64,000 nt of DNA from Erythroxylum novogranatense. Taxonomy: Eukaryota > Streptophyta > Magnoliopsida > Malpighiales > Erythroxylaceae. Both the position numbers and the translations under genes were made by a program. Positions 36,019 to 48,110 of the stretch are shown here, one piece after another (positions within the stretch are counted from its first letter, which is position 1; each line of letters starts with the position of its first letter). The notes beneath the pieces were generated by a model that had not been told where the DNA came from, did not search any database, and saw only the letters and a list, made by a program, of their open reading frames with translations. Location of the stretch: contig CM057230.1 in the NCBI GenBank assembly GCA_029891385.1, positions 15,823,372 through 15,887,371 of the forward strand. The letters run 5' to 3'.

Positions 36019-37393
36019 TTAAACAGATGGAGATGGAATCGCAAGCAGTACAATATATTATGACAAATAAAGATTCATTATCCAATATGTATATCTAATG
36101 AATGCTCTAATTCACTTGTGTCGGACTTTCTTTTTCCTTTTTGTTATGCAAATGTGTGTTGCCACTTTGGAAATGCTTCTTAATTTTGTCACTAGACCAT
36201 GATTGGCATGTGCCTGATTTTATCCACATATGTGCATACCCTACTTAGCTCAATAGCTTGTAGACAACAGTTTTAAATTTGCTAGTTTTATGCAAATTTG
36301 TGTTGGAAGAGTTGTTACTTAATAATAATAATGTCGACTACAAAAAAATGAAATTTAGTGACGAAAATTACTGACGAGATATTCACACATTTCGTTAGAA
36401 AGCTTAGTTATTAACGAAATTTACTGATAGATCAAGATATCGAAGAAATGACCATAGGTTGAATTTTGTTCAACAAAAATCAATTTCATTTAATTCAGTG
36501 TTTAACTTCGACTTGTTAAAAGAATTGAGGATTAATGATGATAGAAAGTGAATTTATATAATGCACTAACACTATAAAATGTATAATTTTAAGTGAAAAA
36601 TATGAAATTTTTATGTTATTTAAATAATTTAAAAGGGTCTTAATCTAAAACTATTAACCAAAAAAATTCTTCTCATTTTTTTTTGTTCCGTTTTTTGCAC
36701 TTCAATTTTAAGATAACAACACAATACAAGTGATATAAATAATACAAAAGAACACTAACAAATATTAATTGACATGACGACTACAGACGACAAGTAGGCG
36801 CAGCCAAAAGTCCCGAGGCTCGACCTTTATCTGCAAAGTGATGTTATTTTGTTAAAAATGACATTGTTTTGACATTTTTAAATTTAAAAATTGAACCTAA
36901 GCTAGGTTAGGCAATCTCTGGCCTCGATCTATTGCCATCCTTAATGACGACTTATCACAATTCTTAAACTTGATTAAACTTGATCCAAATAAATAATTTA
37001 AAATAATCATAATAAACTATTGGTTTAAACATATTTAAGTAATTTGAATTAGATTTAAGAATTGTGCAAAATAGTTATTGTGTTTTGCGTGCATCACATA
37101 TGTTGCACCGTCATTTTCTAACCAAAGTCTAATTTTTTAAATTAATATTATAAAAGAAATTTTCAATATTTTAAAATATTATAATTTTTTTAAAAACCTG
37201 AACTATAAAAGAATTTCGTATGTATGTATATACATAAGATTCAACGATAAGCAGTTTACAGAAACCAACATCAAACTTGGAAACATATACATATGATTCC
37301 ATGACAAGCAGTGTACACTCAACACTCTGAAGATATACCAACCAGAAGATTCAGAGAAAATAGTCCAGTTTTTTGCTGACGGATTTTAACAGT
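36019..37393. other. Intergenic region between AGL11 and AIG1 genes
   Basis: It holds the 3' UTR of the MADS-box gene at the left and the convergent 3' UTR of the GTPase gene at the right. Near 36338-36480, CTACAAAAAAATG followed by TGACGAAA/ACGAAAT repeats resembles the subterminal sequence of a CACTA-type transposon fragment, but no partner end was found. Otherwise AT-rich without frames. Confidence 0.4.
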
Positions 37394-39544
37394 TCATAGA
37401 ATAGCACAAAGGCTTTCAGCTTTCTTGCGGAGCTCCTCAGTCTCTCTTTGAGCCTTTTCCAAGTTCTCTCTAAGCTTGCGGATTTCGTCATTTGATCTCA
37501 TTCGATCTAGTTGCGCACTCTCTTCTGCCTTTAGTCTCGCAGCTTGCTCCTCTGCCAACTGCTGCTCAAGCCTATAGGTTGTCTCTTGAAGCTTAGACTC
37601 AACCTGCAGAATTTTGGCAATGACAATAATCTTGTAGACCAGTTCAAGATAATTTATTGAATGGCACCAATTAGATATATGATTCAGATCTCGAAATCGA
37701 CTTAAGCTGACAACAGTCTAAAACACGAAGAATTAACATTACAGCAAGTATGAGGCTCTAAGACTAACCATTCTTCAACGTAAGATATCTACTGATTACA
37801 ATATTAAAATGCTTCTGGTTTTGCTCTGTCAGAATTTTTGTATGCAACTGAAACAAGAATTCATTACTGGGAATTCTTGACTCTGTTGGGAGTTATCTTC
37901 TCAGGTAACACCATGAAAAGCTCAACTAGGATTAATGAAAACATTTTATCAAAACCTCAGACACGCAAAATGACATTTGACAAATTGATCTGTAAGAACT
38001 AAGGGAAATGAAATACCATCTCAGTTATCCGTTTCAACTGTTCTTCATAGTTCATCTGCATTTGCGCCCTCAAATCTGATATCTCTTGCTTACTATACCC
38101 TTCTAGGGAAGATACTTCTTCTTGCTGATTGCGGAGTCTTATTTCGCCGTTCTGTCATATCAATTAATACATTACCGTGGAAGATAGTAGATCGTGATAG
38201 TCTATACCAAAAATTCTGAATACACCCACCTTCAATTCCATAAATAACTCGTCAGTGAATGGTTGTCCATTGTTCTGAGAAATAACCTTGTTCACAAGTA
38301 CAAGAAGCTCCTGAACCTGATTCACTCTTTTAAGTTCATCTTTGGTCTTGTTATCAAAAAGCACTAGTCGGTTGTTACACATTGCAAGGATGTCCTACAT
38401 AGATGTTACAACAGAATTAAAACATTAATGCTAGGAAATAATATTCCACAGACATACATAAAACGCAGAAGACAAAGTTCTCAAAATCAATTTGGCCAAA
38501 GAATATGTTAAAAAATTTTAATCTCAACAATCGACTTTCCCACTGTTGAAGTTGCTATCTCCTACATAAATCTAAGCTCAAACCATCCACTGGATGATAT
38601 GTCATTCATAATAGCTCCCACGGCCTAACACAACCTTCTTTTCATGGATTGGTGAATGGAAACTGACAACTCCAAAAGTTTTAGGAACATCTTATACAAG
38701 AACTAGTTTTCTTAATAATATGTCAACCATTACTAAAGGGAAGACTATAATTCTTGAAATATGTGATGCCATATGATAGAAATACTGAGATTAATTATTT
38801 TTAAAAAATCAGTATAAAACTCCAACTTTCTTAGTGTATCATCACTTAGATAACTACTATATTCGTTAAAAACATTAAGAAACTCATCTCTAACATAAAT
38901 CAAAATTAATCATAGTTTAAGAAGACAACCTTCAAAGGTTGTGGGCATTCATGACCTAGATAATCTTCCAACGTCTCGTCATTATCTTCTAGTTCATCTC
39001 CCCCGGTGAAAACAACAATCATGTAGTCAATTATCTTACTCCCAAACAATGTCTGTAAGCTACGTATAGCCCCTTCTTCTTCTTTTGAAAAGCGAGTTCT
39101 TACTGATAAGACCAGAATAACTGCATGTATTCCATCCTTCGCCATATTAATACACTTGACAATCTCTCTTCCGACAAATTCGGATTCAGCAGAAAAATCG
39201 AATAGTCCTGCAATAGATTGATTGTCATTTGGTATTACAAAGATAGAATAGAACAATGTGACCAAAAGCTCATTGTGGAAAAGACCAACACATATATATC
39301 CTTGTTTCATACCAGGAGTGTCAATGACGTTGATAATTTGACCATCTCCTAGCACGGTTTGCTGCAATTCAGAAGTGCTAGTAACCCCAGTTGAGCTGGC
39401 TCTTGACTTGAAGGCCTTTCTCCCCAAAATGCTGTTTCCAGTGGCGCTTTTGCCGTTGCCCGTGCGTCCAACCAAAACAACTGTCCGAACCCCATAGGAT
39501 TTGGAAGTAAAATCCCAATCATCATCTATTGATTGTCCACCCAT
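37394..39544 (-). CDS. AIG1/IAN (GIMAP-type) GTPase, 339 aa, five coding exons
   Basis: Minus-strand exons 39544-39313, 39207-38930, 38394-38230, 38151-38017 and 37603-37394 join to 1020 bp with GT..AG introns. The AIG1 GTPase domain spans about residues 18-225. It has G1 GRTGNGKS (26-33), G3 DTPG (75-78), the family box IHAVILVLSVRTRFSKEEE (about 104-122) and G4 TGGDE (145-149). The C-terminal third (about 226-339) is rich in Glu, Lys, Gln and Leu and is probably coiled coil. The protein ends CAIL, a CaaX-like tail. Arabidopsis AIG1 was found as a gene induced by avirulent Pseudomonas; the biochemical role of plant members is poorly defined. The first intron is 105 bp and stop-free in frame, so retention would insert 35 residues at the DTPG motif. 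The initiator ATG is preceded by an acceptor-like TGCTGCAG, suggesting a 5'-UTR intron. Confidence 0.95.
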
Positions 39545-40440
39545 AAAGCCAGACCAAACTACTTACTGCAGCAAATAAGACAAGCAACTTCATCATCAAA
39601 CTAAACCAACAAAGATGACGAAAGTTCTATTTAATTCTGAGATAAAATTATAAAATCAGGGCATCATTTTGCAACAGAAATGATGGCATCACTTGAATGA
39701 AATTCAACTAGGCAAAAGTCATGAGCACCAAATTGATAATCTCACTACTCTTTATCCGAAAAGCATCAACACGGAAATAAGACACAGCCACAGAAACCCA
39801 CAAACAGTTGAATTAATATCTACCTGCATACAATGATTCTCTATCAAACAACTTAAGACAGATGGTAGTTTCAGTATCGTAAGCCTAAACAGCATACCTT
39901 AAAGAAATGAACTTTAAACTTGCAAAGAACTAGGCAGAGAAGTCAATCACATGGATCGATTCACACGCACACACAAAGAAACCAAATCGCAGATACCCCA
40001 TGTACACAGTTAAACCGTACCAAAGAAATCTTCATCCCTGTAAGCGAATTCGAAATTAAGACAAAAGTGAACACATTTTTAGAACAAGAAAATGAAGACC
40101 TTGTACAAGAATTGAAGTTGGTAACTATTATCCGAGACAGATAACGTGTTAGGAAGACCATAGAAACCAAAGCTAATCTTCAAGGTTAAGATATATCCTT
40201 ACTTTTTGCCCGACATTCAGACGATTATTTAATAGAACTTTTAATTCTTAATAAAGGAACAATCTTCCCCTTGGGCTTGACTGTTAACGTCGACTACTTT
40301 CAAGTCAACGAATGGAAAATCCAAGACAGATCGTTGTTGTCAGAGCCCAGAGTACTTGTAAGCCCAAAATTAGCAACACACACTACAGGAGAGAAGATGA
40401 GTTGTTTAAGGTAAGTAAGCTGTTATAGCGAACAACAACA
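39545..40440. promoter_or_regulatory. Divergent intergenic region between AIG1 and the thioredoxin-fold gene
   Basis: 896 bp separate the two start codons. It must contain both promoters and both 5' UTRs. No certain TATA box or operator was assigned. Small open frames here have no recognisable similarity. Confidence 0.5.
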
Positions 40441-43400
40441 ATGTTGTCGTGTCTAAAGTACCCTCCGTCTTCTTGCAACTCGCCACCTCATCCCCTCAAT
40501 TATGCGCTAACTTTCCCACCGAACCACTCATGTAGAGTGCAGGTACTGCGTCATTTGACGGGCAAGCGTAACAGAGTCTCTGCTCTCACCAGCAGATGTC
40601 AAGCCAAATCAGCTGATACAGAGAAACCAGTTTCTCTGGACAATGAAAATGATTCGGCTTCCAGCACCACAAGCTCTACTTCGACTAGTTTCTTGTCTTT
40701 TCTTTGTCCTCTGCTCAAGCTCTTCTCTGTAAGATTTTACTTATGAGTTAACTACCATTTTCAATCATTTTGTGTCAGTGGGATTGAATAAAGATTTGTT
40801 CTTTGTGTGGTGCAAGCCGCCAATTTGCTAGAAATATTCTTTTGAGCTAAATTAGTTAGTTTCTGATAAGGGAAATTTGTAGGGGGCGTTGCCCGTGAAA
40901 GATGGCTTTTTCCCTGATACTCCCTTGTCAATTTTTGGTGAAAAATAGTATTTATAATTAAGAATTATTATAGTGAGAGTTCTATTTCATCGCCTAAGCG
41001 TTATAATTTCCAGTCTTTAAAGGACATTAATTTTACTTATTTCAGTGATTTCAGGATAATTCATACGTGTTGCTTATTGCCTCTTCCCTATCTGTTGGGA
41101 GCGTGAAATTTCCAATGCATTATGCAAATTGTTTTAGTTTTGGTTTCAGAAGTTAATTTTAATCGTGCTTGATGTACCATTCCTTCTTGCTCTTAAAATT
41201 CATAATCTTATTCGTCTTTTTAATTATCTTAAGAGTTAATTTTTCCTCTGGTTTGCAGCAAGGAGATCCATCTCAAGCAAGGAATTATAATCTTGAGGTA
41301 AATACTTAAAAATGTTTCCTATATTTTCTTATAATAGTTGTGTTAAGATAAATGCCCTTAGATCGGATATCGGTTAAATTTGATAGCTCGAAAAATAGTA
41401 GCGAAAATAAAGATAGACAAAATAAAATAGGACAGAACACAAAGATTTACGTAGTTTGATCAATATGACCTACGTTCATGATTGGAGGGTAAACAATTTT
41501 ACTAATATTTGGAGAATGTATACAAGTACAAAGGCTAGAACAAAAGACTTTTAAAACTCATCAAATATGCAGAAAATAATTGAAGAAAAGATGAGAGGAT
41601 TTGTGTTGTTTTGGTGACTGAAGGAGAGGAAGGAATGGTGTGTTTATGTTTCAAACCATACTTTCTATTTATAGCTGAAATTTCAAGTTTCTGTCAAAAA
41701 TTTCTTCAATCTATATGTATGACAAAATCTAAACGGTGGCCATCTATTTCTGACTTAGTGGAAGAGGCCAAAGACTTAGTAGAAGAGACCAAAGACTTAG
41801 TGGAAGAGGCCAAAGTATGCAATCAATAGCCAACAATTTTTAACTTATTGGAGAGGCCAAGGCATGCAACAAATCTCCACCTTAACTTGGTCTCGAACAA
41901 TTAGTGATCTGCTTCATCTTCTCCGACAATGTCTCAAAAGGGCTATATCACTAACTATAAACACCAATCAAGTCCAAGCACTGCTTGAACTTGTAAACAT
42001 GAAGAACCTTCGTAAACATGTCAGCAGGATTGTCCTCAGTGTTGATCTTCTGAATAAGGATCTTCTTCTCTGTAATAGTATCCCGAATAAAATGATACTT
42101 CACATCAATATGCTTCGTCCTCTCATGATACATCTAGTCTCTCGTCAAATGAATAGTACTCTGACTGTTACAATACATAGTAGTAACTCCTTGATGAAGG
42201 GATAACTCGCCAAATGAACCTCTTAACTATAATACTTCTTTGGTAGCCTTAGTAACTGTCATATATTATGCTTCAGTAGTAGATAAAGCCACTAAATATT
42301 GTAGAGTAGCTTTCCAGCTAACGACACAACCTCCAATGCAAAATACATAACCTGTCAGAGACTTGTGTCTGTCGAGATCACCGGCATAATCTGAATCTAC
42401 AAAACCAAACAAAGTGTTATTGGTTCTACCAAACTCCAAACAAAAGTTTGAAGTGCCTTTTAAGTATCTGATAATTCATTTCACCGCCTACCAATGTTCT
42501 TTGCTAAGATTGACCATATATCTACTAACGATACTAACAACTTGTGAAATATCGGGATGAGTACATAACATTGCGTATATAATACTGCTGATGGCACTAA
42601 AATATGAAACTCGTGCCATATAATCTTCCTCTTCTTGTGATTATGGTGATTGAGCAGCAGATAATCTAAAATGACTAGCAAAATGAGTACTAACTACTTC
42701 AACATCTCACATGCCAAATTTCTCCAAAACTTTATTGAAAAAATTCTCCTAAGTCAAGAATAATTTACTAGCTTCTCAATCATGTCTTCTCAGATACTTA
42801 AAGGGCACTTCAAACTTTTGTTTGGAGTTTGGTAGAACCAGCAACATTTTGTTTGGTTTTGTAAATTCAGATTATGTTGGTGATCTCAATAGACGCAGGT
42901 TTCTGACAGGTTATGTACTTTGTATTGGAGGTTGTGTCGTTAGTTGGAAAGTTACTCTACAACATATAATGGCTTTATCTACTACTGAAGTAGAATATAT
43001 AGCAGTTACTGAGGCTATCAAAGAAGCATTATAGTTGAGAGGTTTATTTGACGAATTATTCCTTCATCAAGGGGTTATTACTATTTATTGTGATAGTTAG
43101 AGTGCTATTCATTTGACGAAAGACCAGATGTATCATGAGAGGACGAAGCATATTGATGTGAAGTATCATTTCATTCGGGATACTATTGCAGAGGAGAAGG
43201 TCCTTATTCAGAAGATCAACATTAAGGACAATCCTGCTGACATGTTTACAAAGGTTCTTCTAGTTTACAAGTTCAAGCAGTGCTTGGACTTGATTGGCAT
43301 TTATAGTTGGTATTATAGCCTTTTTGGGGATTGTCGGAGAAGGTGGAGTAGATCACTAATTGTTCAGGACCAAATCAAGGTGGAGATTTGTTGCATGTCT

Positions 43401-46400
43401 TGGCCCCTCCAATAAGTCAAAAATTGTTGACTATTGGTTGCAAGCTTTGACCTCTTATACTAAGTCTTTGGCTTCGTCCACTAAGTCAGAAATAGATGGC
43501 CACCGTTTAGAATTTGTCATAGATACAAATTGAAGAAATTTTGGACATAAACTTGGGATTTCAGCTATAAATAGAAGACATAGTTTGAGACATAAACACT
43601 CCATTCCTTCCTCTCCTTCAGTCAGCAAAACAACACAAATCCTCTCATCTTTTCTTCAGTTATTTTCTATATATTTGATGAGTTTTGAAAGTTTTTTGTT
43701 ACAGCCTTTGTACTTGTATACATTCTCCACATATTAGTAAAATTGCTCACCTTCCGATCGTGGACATAGGTCATATTGACCAAACCACGTAAATCTTTAT
43801 GTTCTGTCCCATCTTATTTTGTCTATCTTTATTTTTGTTACAATTTTTTTGACTATTAAATTCAATCGGTATCCGATCCAAAGGCATTTACCTTACCACT
43901 TATTGAAACCGAGGAGCTTACTTTTATGAGAGATCTATATCATAGGCCTAGGCTCTAGTGATGAAATATACTCGTGGGCTTTGACACCACATTCATCCCA
44001 AAAACTTAAGGCATCAGGTTTATGGGTCCTTTCCACCTATATATTCTTCATTAGTTTCATCTCTTTCCAATATGAGATTCCTACTCACTCTTAACATTCT
44101 AACAAATTGGTTGTCAACTTGTTAAGATTGTCCTGTAACAACTTATATTTCTTTTCCTTGCATGTGTTAATGACAACTGTGCAAGGTTTAAATGTTCCCT
44201 CCAGGTGACTCACACCTGAACGTATGTTCTGTGACAGTTCACAACATCATTCTTGTCTACCCTGGCACGATTTCCATGGGGATCAACAGCTGTCACTGAT
44301 AGCTTGAACAATCAAGCGACAATTTCTTCAGATCCTCCACAACGCTTGCAATTGTTTGAATTTGGTAAGCCTCCTCAGTGCTTATCAGAGTTTCATCAAT
44401 AACGCTCTTCATAATGCCTTCAACATTCAGAAATGGTGTGCATAGGGATCAATCGGGGATAACTAACAAATGCATGAGCCACTTTCATATTTATTGAATT
44501 AGTAGTTACTTAAGACTCCTTCCTTACCCTGAACTTTAGGATACACATTAATTGAAAATGCAACCCTTTTGGTATAAAGTCTACTTGTAGCTAGCATAGT
44601 ATTTGCAGCACATGATACCATTACTTCTTTCCTTAATTCCTGATTAATTTCTTGAATCAGTCTATTCTTTTTACCATGATTGGATTTCAATTAAGGTTCC
44701 AAAATTTTCTTTGCAATAGAAGCATGCCCCTTCTGTCGAAGGGTTCGAGAGGCAATGACTGAGCTGGATCTTTCAGTTGATGTGAGTAAACTTGTTCATA
44801 GATTATTATTCTTTGTAGTCATGGTTGTTAAATTCATAGATTATTATTCTTTGTAGTCATGGTTGTTAAACAGTTGTTGAAGTTCTTATATTCATTAGAT
44901 CAACCAGTGTTACACCACCATGCTAGCTAGGATTCTCCTGCAATTATTCTGTTTACTGATAGCTTATCCATCCCTAGCAACATATTGTTGTCGTTAAACA
45001 TTCAGATGGTTATTATTTAAATGTCAGGATGTCCTCAGCCTGTTTCATTTTTTTTTGTCCCTCAGCAAGTAGTCTACTTATGCATAAGTGGGAATTAACA
45101 GAAAAATCACAGGGATCGAGTAACATTCTTCTTTGACTTCATTCTCATTTCCCCGGTCAAATGATTTTCTTATTTCTACTACACTTCCTACTTTGCTTCC
45201 TTATTCATCATCACTTTGATTTGTTACCGCAGGTGTATCCTTGTCCTAAAGGCTCTATAAAACATAGGGAGTTGGTCAAACAGCTTGGAGGCAAAGAGCT
45301 GTATGTTGTTCCTCTCCTTTTAATTTAACTAGAATTCTAAATATGATTTGTTATGAGCTATGATATTATTATCCTTCATGTGCTGTTTCGAGATTGACAG
45401 TGTCTCATTCCTGTTTTCTTTTGTGAAATAGCAACATTCAGGAAGGAAAAAATTAGCTACATGTTCTTCATAAATTTCATATACAGTTCCAGATATAGCC
45501 CGAACTTTCAGCTGTTGTGGCTAACTTAACCTTGAACTAATTGCACTGTGATCTTCCTCCTAACTTTTGGAGTACTAATTAATCCAATGAAATGTGCAAA
45601 CATAGAGACTTTTTTCTTCAGTTGAAAGATAATTATTTTAATATTTTTTATTTCTCAAATCTTTTAACTAATTTTCTATACCGACCATTATCAAACTTCT
45701 GTTAAGCATGGAGTTCTTCATCCTTTTGTTCTCTTAGATATGTAGTTTCACATGATCATCTCTAACTTGTGTTGCTTGCCAACAAATCAAGTCTTTTCTA
45801 ATTAAAGATTGAAGACGAATATAGAATAACTACTAATTGAAAGTTCATACATATCTCCGTTTGCCAAAAAAGCTATAGGTGATGTGTACATTGCAGAGAT
45901 TTAAAGTTTCATATGGTTTTGAAAAGTACAGAAAGCTGATGGGAATTCTCTACTCTGTAAATTTGAAATACGCAGTGTACCATTATGTGGTGGATAGCTG
46001 CTAATTTCCTTACATCTGCAGCTCTGTCTCAAGTTTTTTCATTTATTTATGAATGTCCCACGGTTACGAAAATTACTATGCAGGTTTCCATTTCTTGTTG
46101 ATCCAAACACTGGTGTTTCAATGTATGAAAGTGGTAAGTGGTGAGGCTTCAGACAAACTATTTTATGTGCTCTGGACTACTAGTGGTTTAGTGAAATACC
46201 TGCATTTGTAGTTGTTTATATGGGTGCCAAGTTGCATCTTAATCCCTTAATGGTGATATTAACAAAAAGTATCAGCAAACAACCGTTTCAAACACAGTCA
46301 TATTCTTCTGTGCAATCTTCACTTGAATCAATTGCTAAAAGACTATGAAATTTATAGTACCATTGTTAACACTTAAACAGCAAGGCCATATACAACACAT

Positions 46401-47248
46401 TTTCTTATGTATTTCTTATGTATATGGCTGATCTAAATGTCCCTTGCAAAATATTAGCTATGAAGAGCTCCAGATTTGGACTTGATCTCGTGCTGAGTGG
46501 TGTAATACATTTATTTCTACTGTTTTTGATAGGGGACATTGTTAAGTACCTATTTCAGCAATATGGTAAGAGAAGTCCCTCAGTAGGGCTTTTGGAAAGG
46601 TATTGACTTTCAAATGTAATTGCTAATTGGTCAGAAAGCATTCTCTGTATAGTTACATATGTTCAATTTCTTCATCTTCCCCTCCGCAATACTCCAGCAC
46701 ATTGCTCACTGGATGGATGCCGACCCTTCTTCGAGCTGGTAGAGGAATGAGCAGATGGGAAAAGGCCACTCCAGACATGCCACCCAAGAAGTTGGAACTT
46801 TTCTCGTATGAAAACAATCCAGTAAGAACATTCTTTTGGTACTGACCTACCTATCATGTTTTGTCTGTTGATTGAATCTATAGAACTGTTTTGTCTATAC
46901 AGCCTAGAACTGTTTTGTCTATACAGCCTAACACTTGATTATGCAACCTTACTCCTTTCTTGACAGAATGCAAGAATTGTTAGAGAGGCACTGTGCGAAC
47001 TGGAGATTCCATATGTTCTTCTGAATGTTGGAGCAGGATCTAAACGGACGGACTTGCTCATTAATTTATCTGGAAATCAAAAGGTCAGTTTCTGACGTCT
47101 TCTCCCAGCATTTTTCCAAGACCTTTACATTTGGTTTACCCACATGCAGGTACCTTATTTAGTTGATCCTAACACTGGTGCTGAGATTGGTGACTACAAG
47201 GAAATATTGGCATATCTGTTCAAGACATATTCTTTAGCAGCAGCATGA
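40441..47248 (+). CDS. Plastid-targeted double thioredoxin-fold/GST-N protein, 346 aa, ten exons
   Basis: Exons 40441-40728, 41259-41297, 44238-44364, 44720-44781, 45233-45300, 46084-46133, 46533-46599, 46698-46821, 46967-47083 and 47150-47248 join to 1041 bp in one frame. The first 60-70 residues are Ser/Arg/Pro-rich with few acids, as in a chloroplast transit peptide. Domain 1 (about 147-235) starts LFEFEACPFCRRVREAM with a CPFC redox pair at residues 154-157, followed by PFLVDPNTGVSMYESGDIVKYLF. Domain 2 (about 262-345) repeats the fold (LELFSYENNPNARIVREAL, VPYLVDPNTGAEIGDYKEILAYLF) but lacks the cysteine pair. The architecture matches the uncharacterised Arabidopsis family that includes At4g10000 and At5g03880. 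A glutaredoxin- or GST-like redox role in plastids is inferred. Intron 2 (2940 bp) hosts a retroelement chimera. Confidence 0.93.
41341..41871 (-). repeat. Outer-left Copia LTR of the chimera
   Basis: 531 bp, minus orientation. It contains a 21-bp unit (GACTTAGTGGAAGAGGCCAAA-like) in three copies at about 41753-41815. Its inner end GCAACA abuts a purine tract on the minus strand. Confidence 0.75.
43389..43898 (+). repeat. Outer-right Copia LTR of the chimera
   Basis: 510 bp, beginning TGTTGCATGTC after the purine tract AAGGTGGAGATT and ending CCTTACCA. It is the inverted partner of 41341-41871, with one fewer 21-bp unit. Confidence 0.75.
44795..44870. repeat. 38-bp tandem duplication in intron 4 of the thioredoxin-fold gene
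   Basis: Two identical 38-bp units, 44795-44832 and 44833-44870, both beginning TTCATAGATTATTATTC. The exact identity suggests a recent slip or repair event just downstream of the exon 4 donor. Confidence 0.9.
46881..46928. repeat. 24-bp tandem duplication in intron 8 of the thioredoxin-fold gene
   Basis: Two identical units beginning TAGAACTGTTTTGTC, 46881-46904 and 46905-46928, between exons 8 and 9. Confidence 0.9.
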
Positions 47249-47620
47249 TACACCTGTGCTCTGAACCCTGCTCAACTTCTGAATCAGTTTATGTAACCTA
47301 AACTTTATGCTATTAATTAAGACTGGAGTCTAAACTTTAAAAGTTTGTCAAGATTAGATAGGTACTCTCTCCATTATTGTATATGTAAGACCTAATTAGA
47401 GGATTTAATACTTGCAATAGGGGACGTGATAATGATGGCCCGCTGCTCTTTAGAAGAGACTTCTTTCAATCAGCACGCGTTATCGAACTTTCATACGTTC
47501 CTTACGAGAAAACTTTAATCTTTATCAGAATCTTAACTATTTCAACATCAGTGTCGTGGAAGTTTCTGAATCAAGGCTAATCACATCCTATTCTCTGAAT
47601 TGTTCCTGAAAGTCCTTGTT
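47249..47620 (+). other. 3' flank of the thioredoxin-fold gene
   Basis: Downstream of the stop codon at 47246-47248. It probably holds the 3' UTR. No frames and no repeats were seen before the Copia target duplication TTAGA. Confidence 0.5.
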
Positions 47621-47625
47621 TTAGA

Positions 47626-48110
47626 TGTTATAAATACATGTTAGACATGTTAGTGGACTACTATAATCACAACTTAATTCCATATGCCTAACCACAAAAT
47701 GAATTGCCTAATGTACATGTAATAACCATAATGGGATGGTTAAGTTGCTAATTGCATTTGAGGCACATGGTGGTACCCTAATGACTATATGTTGGCCCAT
47801 TAAACTATAGTTCATATACCCATACACTATGATACAATTAACCAATTTTTCTACCCCTTAGGGTAGGTGTGGTTGTTGGTGAGTAATATACATAGTGTGT
47901 GTGTGTTTGGAAAAAAGAAAAGGGGGTTGTTCTACCATAAGCTCTCTGGAAAAGGTTTGTTTTGTTTTTCCTTTGATAGGTTTTGGAGCAAGATGGAGAG
48001 GATCCAAGGCATGCCAAATATTGGAGGTTTGTGTTCTTAATCTTGCAATGCTCTAAATAAGATGAGATCTTGGTTGTTGGATGTGTTTAATGACACATTT
48101 AAAGTTAGCA
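47626..48110 (+). repeat. 5' LTR of the TTAGA Copia element
   Basis: 485 bp, starting TGTTATAAATAC and ending AAAGTTAGCA; the PBS follows after two bases. It is nearly identical to 53574-54059. Confidence 0.93.

Larger units (their letters stand above)
41341..43898. mobile_element. Inverted chimera of two Copia 3' ends inside an intron
   Basis: The left arm (41341-42790) is the reverse complement of a Copia 3' region, and the right arm (42794-43898) is the same region in the plus sense. Each arm carries an LTR at its outer end: 41341-41871 (531 bp) and 43389-43898 (510 bp). The 21-bp difference matches one extra copy of a short repeat near 41755-41815. The right arm encodes RNase H remnants (GFVNSDYVGDLNRRRFLTGY, MALSTTEVEYIAVTEA, YHERTKHIDVKYHFIRDTI) with stops. 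The left arm has the same on the minus strand plus an RT end (about 42475-42700). A CTTAT repeat at 41328-41332 and 43899-43903 may be the target duplication, with eight extra bases at the left. Confidence 0.85.

Noticed and set aside
41951..42133. Short Copia-like frame on the minus strand as an expressed gene
   Set aside because: It is the RNase H tail of the inverted chimera and duplicates 43113-43295; not a host gene.
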